A DNA stretch of 64,000 bases from contig CAUJNA010001419.1 in assembly GCA_963377175.1 (NCBI GenBank), positions 1 to 64,000 of the forward strand. Direction: 5' to 3'. The notes below the pieces were generated by a model that was not told the DNA's origin, did no database searches, and saw only the letters and a list, made by a program, of their open reading frames with translations. The DNA comes from Effrenium voratum (Eukaryota; Sar; Dinophyceae; Suessiales; Symbiodiniaceae). Below are positions 27,931 through 40,060 of this stretch, piece after piece (the stretch's first letter is position 1; every line of letters starts with the position of its first letter). Made by a program: the position numbers and the translations under genes.

Positions 27931-28587
27931 CAGAGAAATGGCTCCTTTGAGGAACATGGAATAAAACCAGGACTCGAAGCGTTAGGTTCCATGTGGATGG
28001 GAGACTGGTTTTGGGGTAAAGTGTCTGGAAAAGAAGCGATTGCAACTTGCCAGATCCGGGAGCTTCTCAAATGACACTTGAATCATCTGCCTTTAGCCCT
28101 TCGGAAGATCAAAGCAACATAAGGTTCGGATGCAAATCGCTTGGATGTGGCCAGTTCCTACTGATGCTCGAAAGTCTTCCATTTGCTGAGGTGAGTATGT
28201 GTTATCTTTTTCCTCTCCCAGCCAATGGATGTGGCCGGCGGTTTTGGATTCTTTGCACGATTTTGGGATAGACCCCTTTACCAGGCTTGCTAGCAGACAT
28301 TTGAACTGAGCTTTAAGCTCTGTTGACCTAGTGCTTCCCCTAGGCCTGGTCAACTCAAAGTAACATGGAACCCGAAATGGGAGTTCCCCAAGAGCAGTTT
28401 CCTCAAAAACCATGACGGGCTTCTTCTGGGCTCCAGGTGAAAGACGGGGGAACCCCCTTGGAACACATCTGGGGGTACACAGGAAATCGGATTGTCTGAT
28501 GCTCTTGCGCAGCCGGTTGGCCGATCAGGGCTCCATGGTTGCAACTAGAAGGTAGGCTTAAACCCAGTCGTTTTCCACCTGGGTGTT

Positions 28588-28823
28588 TGTTGCCAAGTTA
28601 GTAAGCTGTAACGGTACTCCTTCGGTTGCATGACCCACTGAAACAAGTCCCCCGTGAATGTGGAGTAAACCTGGTTGGGGGGTTGAACAAGCCCAAGTGG
28701 CGAACCTACCAACTTGACCAAACATCCAAGTAAAGAAACCTGACGCCTGGATTCCCAAAATTTGGTCGGGATCTTCCGGAAGTGCACTCCCGAACCTCTA
28801 CAGTGTGTCTTGACCTGTTTGCT
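28588..28823 (-). repeat. Dispersed repeat family Z, copy A
   Basis: Reverse complement matches copy B (29,984-30,262) over most of its length: shared blocks include GGGAATCCAGG(C/T)GTCAGG, ACTTGGATGTTTGG, CACTTGGG(C/T)TTGTTCAACC, and CGGGGGACTT near the end. It contains the sequence from which the 55-bp satellite at 36.9-40.1 kb seems derived. Confidence 0.75.
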
Positions 28824-28829
28824 GAAGGG

Positions 28830-29450
28830 CAAGCCACGCTGAGTGGGCAAGGTCGGAAAGTCACGCCACAAACTTCCAGCTTCGAGCTCAGGTCAGTGAG
28901 AACTCCTTGAAGGAGCTGGATTGCATCGCGGGCACCAGCGCGCCTTTCGGCCAAGAGAGCGAGTTGCCAGTTTTTTTTTTCCCCCTTTGGGGCGGCCCGA
29001 AAAGCCAGTCGCGTCTACAAGCTGAACACGTCCGTTTGACGACCCAAAAGGGCCGACTGAAGTCGCCGTTCAAGTGGCACCGAGGCGCCTGAAGGAGTTC
29101 CCCCAGGGCGTCTTGATCTTCGGATCGCTGCAGGCGACCCCTCGATGTTCTTGATCTTCCGCTCTGGAAAAAGGTCCTTTCGCTTTTTTGTTCATTCGCC
29201 AAGATCAAATCAAGAAAGACCCGATGTTTTGCAGGTCCACGAAAGAGGAATGTACTGCAAATCTTGAGGGGGTTCAATTCCCAGATTGGTTTAAAGGGGA
29301 AGCCACAAGAAACAATAAAGGACTCTTTGTTTGGACACATAATTTTTAGAGCCACCGACCCTAGCCCTTTTTCTTTGCGAATCTGTTTCGCCTTCAAACA
29401 GATCTCGGCGATGGAATTGAAGGCTATGGTGTCTTTGCCCAGATAGGCTC
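28830..29450. other. Mixed non-coding and exon-like sequence
   Basis: GC-rich islands at about 28,885-28,965 and 29,080-29,145 (the latter reads LKEFPQGVLIFGSLQATPR on the plus strand) look like short exons of an intron-rich gene; GCTCAG|GTCAGTGAG at about 28,890 could be a donor. Not recognisable. Confidence 0.25.
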
Positions 29451-29983
29451 GGGGTGGTTTGGGGCACCAGTTCCTTAAAAATCGGAAACCCCGCAAATTT
29501 GCTTGGATCATTGCAGTTGGTCCTGTTCCAGGTCAGATTGCGAAACATATATATATATATAAACGAGCCAGGTAGTTTTTTTCACGGGGACTGGTCGATC
29601 AACCTTTTGCGACCAAAGCGCCGTCCCCGTATCGCTGGTCAGGTGCTGAAGGTGAGAAAGAACCTGCTGCGGGGTTGCCAAGTGAAACCTGAAGAAATTT
29701 CTGTGAAATCGCCGAGGGGCCGAGGGGCGCCCCTTGAATTACATACCCCCCAGATCCATAAGTAAGCCTAAAAGGGGTTGCTCCGATCGACACAGATCGA
29801 TCGGGGACCCAGAAAAACACGGTTTGGGGGTAACCATCTAAGACTGGTTACCCATTTTCTACGGGGTTTGATCATTCAGGAATGGCTCAGGATGGTTTGC
29901 AAGTAGCGCAGAGTTTTGTGTTCCCTCTGCTAATGAGCGCGGGTTGCCCTTCAGTCCCCTCCTTTTTGGTTGGCTCAAAAGGT

Positions 29984-30262
29984 ATAAACAGGTAAAGACG
30001 CACTATAGAGGTTTGGGGGTTCAAAGGACACTTAAAGGAAGCAAAGGAAAACCGCACTCCATTTCGGGCGCCCAAATCCAAAAAAACACCCACATTTTGG
30101 GAATCCAGGTGTCAGGTTTCTCCACTTGGATGTTTGGGCAAGTTAGTAAGTGGTTAGGCACTTGGGTTTGTTCAACCCCGCAATCAGGTTAACTTCACAT
30201 TCAACGGGGGACTTATTAGTGGATCATGCCTCGGCTACCGTTACAACTTAACAACTTGGCAA
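29984..30262 (+). repeat. Dispersed repeat family Z, copy B
   Basis: Plus-strand counterpart of copy A. Its segment GTAAGTGGTTAGGCACTTGG closely matches the reverse complement of the satellite unit. In copy C the homologous ACTTAGTTCAGTGG resembles an RNA polymerase III A box, so a tRNA-derived SINE origin is possible but unproven. Confidence 0.75.
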
Positions 30263-31500
30263 CGAGCACGGAAGTAGGAGCCGACTGCCCTGTGCCGGGT
30301 TCGTAGCGCGTCCTAGTTAGCTCAATTCACTTGGCGCGCTGCAGGCACTCGCTACAAGTCTCTAGCCCTGTCTTCTCAAAAAACCTTGGACACGCCTCAT
30401 TTTTTTCAGGGAGCTTTGAACAAAAAACCCGATGATGGACACGAAGGGTCAGTTTTGCCACCTCCTTCATGTAGGGTATGGTTGTTTTTGGGCCTCCAAG
30501 ACTCGAAGTGTTCCCCCCTTTTGCCCCCAAACCTCTGGTATGTTGTTTTCCTTTCTGTTCCGCTCTGGTTTCTCCCTGATTTGTCTTTGGGTAGCTGTTC
30601 TTGGTTTCCCCCGACTTTTCAGGGCACTCCAACGAAGACCAGCCAGCTTAGGTAGGAAATGTGGTTGAATGACCCCAGGCTTTGGTCCCCTTAAAGGAAA
30701 CCATTAGTTGGATGGTTTAAAGACCACCATTTGGATGGTTTAAATCGGGGTCATTCCATTTCTCATTCCCTGCATCTCTCGCACCAGCAAGTTTGTGGTG
30801 TGGTTTTAAAGGGAATGGGTCGTACAAACCATCCAACGGGTGGGTGCCTTTAAAGGGACCCCCAGGTTCATTGCATTTCTCTTTCCCAGCATCTCTCGCA
30901 GCAAGAACATGTTGAAGCCAACTGAAGGACCGGCTTCATGGCGCGTCTGCCGATGCTGAGGGAGCCGGGGATCTCGGAGAGCGAAAGCGCTCAAGCGGGA
31001 CCGCCGACAGGGCTGCGGTTTGGGTGTCGCTTTTTTTTTTTTTTTTTTGGGGGGGGCCGACTTTGGTTGGGGGTGGGAAAAAAGCCACCAGGAAGAAACT
31101 GATAAAAGCAAAACATATGTCGGAGTTCCTGAAGCAGGGTTAGTTTTTTGTTTGTTTGTGTAGTTTCTTAGGGGACCCCCCAAAAAGAAAGAGAGAGGGA
31201 GAGAGGTGGCTTTCCTGTTGGTTTCCTTTGAATTCACCCCCAAAAAGGGTCCCCGGAAAACAAAAAAAGCCTTGCAGGGAAGCTCGAACACGAACCATTT
31301 TGGCGATCCCGTGTTGGGCAAAGTTCACTTCGCGCTCGCCAGCATGGATGAAGCCCGAAAAGTTCTTGGGATAGCCGACCTGCCAACTGGATGTTTCCAT
31401 CCACAGTATTTTGTGGTTGAGACATAGCGAGTCCGGGTTTTCGTGCTTGAGTGCGATCCCCGAGTTTTGCGTGAAACTCGGTTGGTGTGCCAGAGAGCCA
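30263..31500. other. Non-coding stretch with MITE-family-2-like ends and a T/G junction tract
   Basis: Two end sequences of the GGTCATTCC(A)TTTCTC…CCCTGC type (about 30,750-30,805 and 30,865-30,905) match the right end of the element at 48,044-48,158. T18 followed by G8 lies at 31,031-31,056. No gene is supported. Confidence 0.4.
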
Positions 31501-31502
31501 AA

Positions 31503-31615
31503 AGGCTGTGGGTCAAAACCAATGGTACCATTTTGGGGGTAGGTGCACCACCCATTTTAGTCTATTTTAGTGGGGATTGGGATGTTCACTGGGGGTACGT
31601 GATTTTGACCCATAG
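31503..31615. mobile_element. MITE family 1, copy 2
   Basis: Left GGCTGTGGGTCAAAACC and right GATTTTGACCCATAG form the inverted termini; the interior is diverged. Confidence 0.55.
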
Positions 31616-32261
31616 ATGAGTTCTTCAGCTCCTTGTAGTACCCTCACACAACGACACACCCACATGGACCATGGAGCGCCGCACGACTCAACCGGAGGTT
31701 GGACTTGGGCCACAACCGGCTGGAGGAGGGGTTGCTCGGAGCATTTTTGGCGGTTCTGCGGGTTTCCTAGGCGCTGTGACAAGGCTTCAATGGGTCTTGG
31801 GCCTGCCTAACTATCGCAAGTACACCAACCACACTCAACCACCAAATCACGGTTATTTGGGGGGGGGGGTCCTTGCTCCCTTACTTGCAACATGTAGGAC
31901 ATCCACCGTATGCTGCTGTTTTCTTCATATTATTGCACTCTACTCACATGATGACAGCCCAGCATCGAACAAGTAGTAAGACAAGACATTTTTGTTTTTG
32001 AATTATTTGGTGTATTTTCGCCCTTCATCAGAATGATGGAGGAACATGTTTCCCACCCACCAAGATGGAGCCGGACATGACCCACCACAAAACCCCCCGT
32101 CAAGTCCCATGGTGCACTTCTCATTTTGGTCAATATTCAATCCCAAACCAAAGACCTAAGAATGGCGCCAGGAAGCCACAGGTTGACAAGACAAGACAGC
32201 CAGGCCCACCAAGGCGAGCGCAACGCTTGCGCGCGCAAGTTCTTTTGTTCGTGTTTTCCGA

Positions 32262-32405
32262 TTGTTTCAGCCGGGTCCTTCGAAGGCTTGCGAGCTTTAA
32301 AATGTTATCTGGCGAGTTTGGGTCCATGCGCAGCCGATCCAGGACGTGCCGCAGGGTCTGGGCCTGCTCCCAAAGTTGGAGGCGCCAGTTGATGTTTGCT
32401 GCTTG
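32262..32405 (-). other. Candidate exon (orientation uncertain)
   Basis: The minus strand reads NINWRLQLWEQAQTLRHVLD and RLRMDPNSPDNILKLASLRR, a balanced helical composition. The plus strand is also open and preceded by a pyrimidine-AG (TTCCGATTGTTTCAG), so the coding strand is not settled. Confidence 0.3.
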
Positions 32406-34339
32406 AAAAGAACCAGATCCCTCAAACATCAGGGGCGTCGGGGTGTCCGGAGGTTTCCTTTAGGCTTCCTTAGCCAGCAAGCGACTTTTGGCTCCCTCCA
32501 AAAGTAGTCACAACGGCACCAAAAGGAAGCCCACTTCTCCTTTTTTTTTTTTTTTTGGGGGGGGGGTGGTGTTGGCCATTCCACAATTTCGAGACCAAAC
32601 CTCGTTTTGCCAGGATCAACCTCCATTTGGCTCCCCTCTAGTTACAGGTGGCGATAGGTTGCTCCCTTACAAGCCGGGGTCCGTGTGGTCCTTGGGTCCT
32701 CCATGTTGCCCACGCGGGCCACAGCTTCGGACCTCGAAAGGTGCAACTTCGAAGCTAGTGGCATAGAACACGCGGAATCCATTGTGTTCGGCGTCAACAC
32801 AAATACATGCAAACAGACACGCACAACCACAAACACCCACAAGCAGACACAAACACCCACAAGCAGACATGCACACAAACACACAACCACGCAAAAAAAA
32901 GAAAGAATAAAAAAACAACACAAACAAACACCACAAACGACCAGATACCACCCGACTCACCTCGAAGGGCCACGTGATGGACTCGGCCCGTTCGAGAAAA
33001 GGTGCCAGAAGCTCCCCTTGCGTGGGGGGACGTTCTTTTTGTTGGGTTCCATAGACGAACCCGCAGCATTCCTTTGGTTGCCTTTTGGTTTTCCGTTTCA
33101 AAAAACCCAAGGGAATGGGGGTTCCATAGCGAAACCTCACGTTTTTTTTTTGGCGTTTGCCTGCTAGTTTTGCCTCTGAAACCGAGCGAGCGGGGGCTAT
33201 ACCCTGGGAAACACGCCGCCGCATCTTTTTGGGGGCGGACGCCCGGGCCGTTTCTCGGCGCGGCGCTCCGCAGGTCCTTCTTCTGGACCACAACCAAATC
33301 GGTGGCACGCTCGCTGCGGTGCGAAAGGCTCAGGCAGACAAACCGTCCGCTTGGAACCTGTGGTGGAAAGGGAAAAGGGGGAAAGCTAAGGAGAAAAACG
33401 GGGAGCCCTTCTCATTTTTTAGACCTGCACATGGTTTGGAGCCTTTTTGTTGCGAACGAGCTTCAATGTGAGCAGCTCCCAAAAACAGGGAATCCCGACT
33501 GCAACACATCAACTGCGGCCCCTTAACGTAAACACACGGTTTTGGGGTTCTCAAAACTTTGGTTCGAGGCCCGGCGGTTTCTGACGAGTCTCTTTTCGAG
33601 GGTAGATACTTTTTTTTTTTAGAAGAAAGCCACTATTTTTGGGGTCCCCTAAGAAAGATCCCTGTCGCTCGAAATTTGAGGCTGTGGTGGAATCCAGTGG
33701 CTGGTTCCCCAAAGAAGCAGATTCAACTTTTGAACCGGGACGATTGTGGTTGGCCAATCGGAGGATCTTCAAGCTCCCAGGTCCGAACACCCATCATTAC
33801 TTAGCCAGTGCCCCGTCTACTTGGGGGGCTTTGCTCCAAAAAAATGCGGCTTGCTGCAAAAAGAGGGCTTCTTTTCCTGCACAATGACCTAATGTTGGCC
33901 ACCTTTGAACTTGAGAGCAATTGCAAAAAAGGCGCACTGTGGATTGACGAAGCCCTGCAGTTAGGATGAGCAAATTCCCCAGTCGACGTTGCCATGGAGA
34001 CTGACGTTTCGGGGTTTTGGCTTCAACTTTCCTTGAACATGGGACCATGTCTCTGGCGGGAACCCCACGGCAAGGTGCACAAGAGGGTATCAGCTACTTT
34101 TCAGCAGTTTAACATGGAACCAATCACATGGAACCAAACAAGACTCTACTCCTCCTGCAGTTTAACATGGAAACAAACATACTCTACTCCCCTGCAGTTT
34201 AACAGAACCAAGCAACAACTCACCGCTTGCGCACACCTCCTTGGGCAAAAACTAACTTGCATTCTTTTTGGATGGAACCCAAACAACAACTCACCCACTT
34301 TTCGAGGAAATCTCCTCTGGCCAAAAAACAAATCCCTTT

Positions 34340-34563
34340 TGGGCTCCACGCTCGGGGCGCAAATTCTCCGAGACTTCGGCCCAGCGTTGTTCGCAGGCGC
34401 TCAAGAAGCTGGACCTCTCCTCCAACCAGCGGCTCGCTCTCTCTCATTTTCCTGCTTTTTTGACGGGAGAAACTGCACCCAACCGCTTGGTCGCCCCAGG
34501 ACCTGGCTCCAAGAGCCGTTTTGGGGCTTTGTCAAAAATCAAAAAGCCCCGATTCTGGGCCAG
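34340..34563 (+). other. Candidate exon with a leucine-rich-repeat-like segment
   Basis: Reads CSQALKKLDLSSNQRLALSH and ends at CCAG|GTGAGTATC (donor at 34,564), a good consensus splice donor. LKKLDLSSNQRL resembles one leucine-rich repeat. The rest of the gene was not found. Confidence 0.3.
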
Positions 34564-35231
34564 GTGAGTATCAGTATCCTTTGACATAGAGGCTTCGGTG
34601 TCATATGGACTTCATTTCAGCCGGTTGACGGAGGCTGGGATCCATTGTTGAGCTTCAGCTGAAGGGTCATGAAGCATGCAGAGTTGCGTTTTTTGGCGGG
34701 CAAAAGACAAACTTCGCCTGGACACTTTGAGAACATCTACCCCAAAGCTGGAGAGTTGATTGGATCTGGGGTCAGCATCACTCTGCAGAAGATGCACCCA
34801 TGTGCAAGACAATTGAGACACGGTGGCTAGGACAACGCAATGCACAGTTGGCCAGAACCCTTGGGCCCGCGGGTGTTTGAGCCGAGCGCGAATGTCAAAC
34901 ACGCCGGTGCAGGCTTTTGCTGATCGCAGGATGCACGGTCAGTGTAAAAGGTCCACTAAGCACTCTCACATGGGCAAGCACCTTTCTGCAGGGCATTTTT
35001 TCCGCGTGGATGCCTCGGAGACACAAACACATCCCGGCAAGGATGGGAGAGTTGCGGACGACATTCTGGTACAAGCTACCAGGTGTTGAGCTAGTGACTC
35101 GAGTAGTTCTGTGCCGGGCGTCAAAGGGTCGGATATCGGAATCCTCGGTTTTTGGGATCTCAGCCGTTGCCAGGCCCACTCTTTACCCTCTTTAGCTCGC
35201 ACTCTTGGCCCCGTGGCTCCAAGTAGTGTCC

Positions 35232-35385
35232 CCTTAGCCTCAATGCAGGGCTCCTGAGGTTCGACTTCCGCGCCACACAGCTCTACGAGCAGCTTGAGAA
35301 CTTGGAGGGGATGGTTTCGCTGGCCCTGAAACTGAAGGACCGCTATCGCCCCCTTCCCATGTCTTGGGCAGCCCCGCTCTCGCCC
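35232..35385 (+). other. Candidate exon
   Basis: GC-rich island reading LLRFDFRATQLYEQLENLEG and MVSLALKLKDRYRPLPMSWA. It ends where the sequence turns into purine runs and CAR repeats. Unrecognised. Confidence 0.3.
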
Positions 35386-35445
35386 GGAAAAAAAAAGGGA
35401 AAAAAGGAAAAAGGAGTTGACACAACGAGAACACCGCCGGCGCCG

Positions 35446-35580
35446 CCTCAACAGTGGCGGCGGCAGCGGCAGCAGCGGCAGTATCAGCGGCAGCGGCACT
35501 ACCACCACCAACAGCAACAACAACAACAGAGGCAGCAGCAGCAACAACAACAATAACAACAGCAGCAATAACAACAAGAA
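35446..35580. repeat. CAG/CAA-type trinucleotide repeat
   Basis: Imperfect (CAR)n with GGC interruptions. It follows an exon-like segment but the frame is uncertain, so I do not call a polyglutamine tract. Confidence 0.85.
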
Positions 35581-35676
35581 CAAGAAAAGGGGCACCACGA
35601 GGAGACAGAGCAAGCAATTTTTTGGTTGAAACATGTTTGGCTCAGGCTAAACGGGTTCCTCTCTTTTGATTGATTG

Positions 35677-35682
<6 letters not shown>

Positions 35683-35708
<26 letters not shown>

Positions 35709-36338
35709 CTGTGTCTGTGTCTGTGTCTGTGTCTGTGTCTGTGTCTGTGTGTCTGTCTGTGTCTGTGTCTGTGTCTGTGTGTCTGTGTGTGTCTGTGTGT
35801 GTCTGTGTGTGTCTGTGTGTGTCTGTGTGTGTCTGTGTGTGTCTGTGTGTGTCTGTGTGTGTCTGTGTGTGTCTGTGTGTGTCTGTGTGTGTCTGTGTGT
35901 GTCTGTGTGTGTCTGTGTGTGTCTGTGTGTGTCTGTGTGTGTCTGTGTGTGTCTGTGTGTGTCTGTGTGTGTCTCTGTGTGTCTCTGTGTGTCTCTGTGT
36001 GTCTCTGTGTGTCTCTGTGTGTCTCTGTGTGTCTCTGTGTGTGTCTGTGTGTGTCTGTGTGTGTCTGTGTGTGTCTGTGTGTCTGTGTCTGTGTGTCTGT
36101 GTGTCTGTGTGTCTCTGTGTGTCTCTGTGTGTCTCTGTGTGTCTCTGTGTGTCTCTGTGTGTCTCTGTGTGTCTCTGTGTGTCTCTGTGTGTCTCTGTGT
36201 GTCTCTGTGTGTCTCTGTGTGTCTCTGTGTGTCTCTGTGTGTCTCTGTGTGTCTGTGTGTCTGTGTGTCTGTGTGTCTGTGTGTCTGTGTGTCTGTGTGT
36301 CTGTGTGTCTGTCTGTGTCTGTGTGTGTGTGTGTGTGT
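35683..36338. repeat. GT/TCTGTG composite minisatellite
   Basis: Blocks of (TG)n, (TCTGTG)n, (TCTGTGTG)n and (TCTCTGTGTG)n succeed one another, showing stepwise expansion of variant units. Open frames across it in several phases are artefacts of repeat composition. Confidence 0.95.
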
Positions 36339-36813
36339 TGAGGATTCTTTCTTCTTTTCTTTTTTGAACACCCCATTCCCGTTTCAGCTTTTGGTCCGCG
36401 AGAGGACAATCCCTTCTGCACGGCCGTCCCCCCGTGGAGCTCTGAGTTGCTTTTTTGGAATTTGCTGCGATGGATGAGGCAGAGGTGCACGATCATTCAA
36501 CGTGTTTGGTTTCAGGTGGCCACTGATGGGAACCCCAAAGGCTCATTACTTGGACTGTTTCTGGAGTCTCGCGGTCAGAGTTGCTGAAAATTACTGGTGT
36601 CCCTTTTACCCACCGAAGGACCAATCCTGCAGCAGATGCGATAGATGAACCCCTAGGATTCTTCGGATGAATCAGTGACCAAGTGCAGGATGTTGCTTCT
36701 CCGCCGTATCACTTGGAGGGGGGGGAAATCGAGGTACCAGATCCTTTGCCTCCAGAAACTTCCGCAGCCTGGACCCTGGAGATGGAACCTGGGATTACGT
36801 GGGTGTTCGGCCG

Positions 36814-36882
36814 GCCAAGTTAGTAAAGTTGCAGCGGTATCCTAGGTGATAAACCACTGAACTAAGTTCCCCCTAAATGGGG
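36814..36882 (-). repeat. Dispersed repeat family Z, copy C, adjoining the satellite
   Basis: GCCAAGTTAGTAAAGTTGCAG leads through sequence matching copies A and B directly into the first satellite unit, which makes this the probable seed of the array. Confidence 0.65.
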
Positions 36883-39800
36883 CTATCCTTGTTGTTAGGG
36901 GTGAACAAAGACCAAGTGGCTAACCACTTCCGAACCTGTTCCTTGTTGTTACGGGGTGAACAAAGACCAAGTGGCTAACCACTTACGAACCTGTTCCTTG
37001 TTGTTAGGGGGTGAACAAAGACCAAGTGGCTAACCACTTCCGAACCTGTTCCTTGTTGTTAGGGGTGAACAAAGACCAAGTGGCTAACCACTTCCGAACC
37101 TGTTCCTTGTTGTTACGGGGTGAACAAAGACCAAGTGGCTAACCACTTACGAACCTGTTCCTTGTTGTTAGGGGGTGAACAAAGACCAAGTGGCTAACCA
37201 CTTCCGAACCTGTTCCTTGTTGCTACGGGGTGAACAAAGACCAAGTGGCTAACCACTTACGAACCTGTTCCTTGTTGTTAGGGGGTGAACAAAGACCAAG
37301 TGGCTAACCACTTACGAACCTGTTCCTTGTTGTTAGGGGGTGAACAAAGACCAAGTGGCTAACCACTTACGAACCTGTTCCTTGTTGTTAGGGGGTGAAC
37401 AAAGACCAAGTGGCTAACCACTTCCGAAACCTGTTCCTTGTTGCTACGGGGTGAACAAAGACCCAAGTGGCTAACCACTTACGAACCTGTTCCTTGTTGT
37501 TAGGGGGTGAACAAAGACCAAGTGGCTAACCACTTACGAACCTGTTCCTTGTTGTTAGGGGGTGAACAAAGACCAAGTGGCTAACACTTACGAACTTGTT
37601 CCTTGTTGTTAGGGGGTGAACAAAACCCAAGTGGCTAACCACTCACGAACCTGTTCCTTGTTGTTAGGGGGTGAACAAAGACCAAGTGGCTAACCACTTA
37701 CGAACCTGTTCCTTGTTGTTAGGGGGTGAACAAAACCCAAGTGGCTAACCACTTACGAACCTGTTCCTGGTTGTTAGGGGGTGAACAAAGACCAAGTGGC
37801 TAACCACTTACGAACCGGTTCCTTGTTGTTAGGGGGTGAACAAAGACCAAGTGGCTAACCACTTACGAACCTGTTCCGTGTTGTTAGGGGGTGAACAAAG
37901 ACCAAGTGGCTAACCACTTACGAACCTGTTTTTTGTTGTGGCTAACCACTTCCGAACCTGTTCCTTGTTGTTAGGGGGTGAACAAAGACCAAGTGGCTAA
38001 TCACTTACGAACTTGTTCCTTGTTGTTAGGGGGTGAACAAAACCCAAGTGGCTAACCACTTCCGAACCTGTTCCTTGTTGTTAGGGGGTGAACAAAACCC
38101 AAGTGGCTAGCCACGTACGAACCTGTTCCTTGTTGTTAGGGGGTGAACAAAACCCAAGTGGCTAACCACTTCCGAACCTGTTCCTTGTTGTTAGGAGGTG
38201 AACAAAGACCAAGTGGCTAACCACTCACGAACCTGTTCCTTGTTGTTAGGGGGTGAACAAAGACCAAGTGGCTAACCGCTTCCGAACCTGTTCCTTGACC
38301 ACTTACGAACCTGTTCCTTGTTGCTGGGGGGTGAACAAAGACCAAGTGGCTAACCACTCACGAACCTGTTCGTTGTTGTTAGGGGGTGAACAAAGACCAA
38401 GTGGCTAACCACTCACGAACCTGTTCCTTGTTGTTAGGGGGTGAACAAAGACCAAGTGGCTAACCACTTACGAACGTGTTCCTTGTTGTTAGGGGGTGAA
38501 CAAAGACCAAGTGGCTAGCCACTTACGAACCTGTTCCTTGTTGTTAGGGGGTGAACAAAATCCAAGCGGCTAACCACTTACGAACCTGTTCCTTGTTGTT
38601 AGGGGGTGAACAAAACCCAAGTGGCTAACCACTTCCGAACCTGTTCCTTGTTGTTAGGGGGTGAACAAAGACCAAGTGGCTAACCACTTCCGAACCTGTT
38701 CCTTGTTGTTAGGGGGTGAACAAAGACCAAGTGGCTAACCACTTACGAACCTGTTCCTTGTTGTTAGGGGGTGAACAAAGACCAAGTGGCTAACCACTTA
38801 CGAACCTGTTCCTTGTTGTTAGGGGGTGAACAAAGCCCAAGTGGCTAACCACTCACGAACCTGTTCCTTGTTGTTGGGGGGTGAACAAAGACCAAGTGGC
38901 TAACCACTTACGAACCTGTTCCTTGTTGTTAGGGGGTGAACAAAACCCAAGTGGCTAACCACTTACGAACCTGTTCCTGGTTGTTAGGGGGTGAACAAAG
39001 ACCAAGTGGCTAACCACTTACGAACCTGTTCCTTGTTGTTAGGGGGTGAACAAAGACCAAGTGGCTAACCACTTACGAACCTGTTCCGTGTTGCGAGGGG
39101 GTGAACAAAGACCAAGTGGCTAACCACTTACGAACCTGTTTTTTGTTGTGGCTAACCACTTACGAACCTGTTCCTTGTTGTTAGGGGGTGAACAAAGACC
39201 AAGTGGCTAATCACTTACGAACTTGTTGTTAGGGGGTGAACAAAAACCAAGTGGCTAACCACTTACGAACCTGTTCCTTGTTGTTAGGGGGTGAACAAAA
39301 CCCAAGTGGCTAGCCACGTACGAACCTGTTCCTTGTTGTTAGGGGGTGAACAAAACCCAAGTGGCTAACCACTTCCGAACCTGTTCCTTGTTGTTAGGGG
39401 GTGAACAAAGACCAAGTGGCTAACCACTTACGAACCTGTTCCTTGTTGTTAGGGGGTGAACAAAGACCAAGTGGCTAACCGCTTCCGAACCTGTTCCTTG
39501 ACCACTTACGAACCTGTTCCTTGTTGCTGGGGGGTGAACAAAGACCAAGTGGCTAACCACTCACGAACCTGTTCCTTGTTGTTAGGGGGTGAACAAAGAC
39601 CAAGCTAACCACTCACAAACCTGTTCCTTGTTGTTAGGGGGTGAACAAAGACCAAGTTCCTTGTTGCAAAGACCAAGTGGCTAACCACTTACGAACCTGT
39701 TCCTTGTTGTTAGGGGGTGAACAAAGACCAAGTGGCTAACCACTTACGAACCTGTTCCTTGTTGTTAAGGGGTGAACGAAGACCAAGTGCCTAACCACTT

Positions 39801-40060
39801 ACGAACCTGTTCCTTGTTGTTGGGGGGTGAACAATGACCAAGTGGCTAACCACCTACGAACCTGTTCCTTGTTGTTAGGGGGTGAACAATGACCAAGTGG
39901 CTAACCACTTACGAACCTCTTCCTTGTTGTTAGGGGGTGAACAAAGACCAAGTGGCCAACCACTTACGAACCTGTTCCTTGTTGTTAGGGGGTGAACAAA
40001 GACCAAGTGGCTAACCACTCACGAACCTGTTCCTTGTTGTTAGGGGGTGAACAAAGACCA
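36883..40060. repeat. 55-bp satellite array, about 57 units
   Basis: The consensus unit contains GAACCTGTTCCTTGTTGTTA, GGGGGTGAACAAAGACCAAG and TGGCTAACCACTTAC. Each unit carries the inverted repeat AAGTGG-CTAA-CCACTT. Variants (C for A in ACTTACG, AACCC for AGACC, TTTTTTG for TTCCTTG) recur at a distance of about 1,210 bp, i.e. 22 units, showing a higher-order duplication. There is no unique spacer, so this is not CRISPR-like. Confidence 0.97.

Noticed and set aside
29965..29985. Possible spliced-leader relic (GGTTGGCTCAAAAGG)
   Set aside because: Lacks the CCATTTTGGCTCAAG core; match too weak.
35499..36496. Long ORFs on both strands across the GT/CT minisatellite
   Set aside because: Low-complexity translation in all phases; no codon bias or flanking gene structure.
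36883..40060. CRISPR-like array
   Set aside because: The whole 55-bp unit is repeated; there are no unique spacers and the context is eukaryotic satellite DNA.
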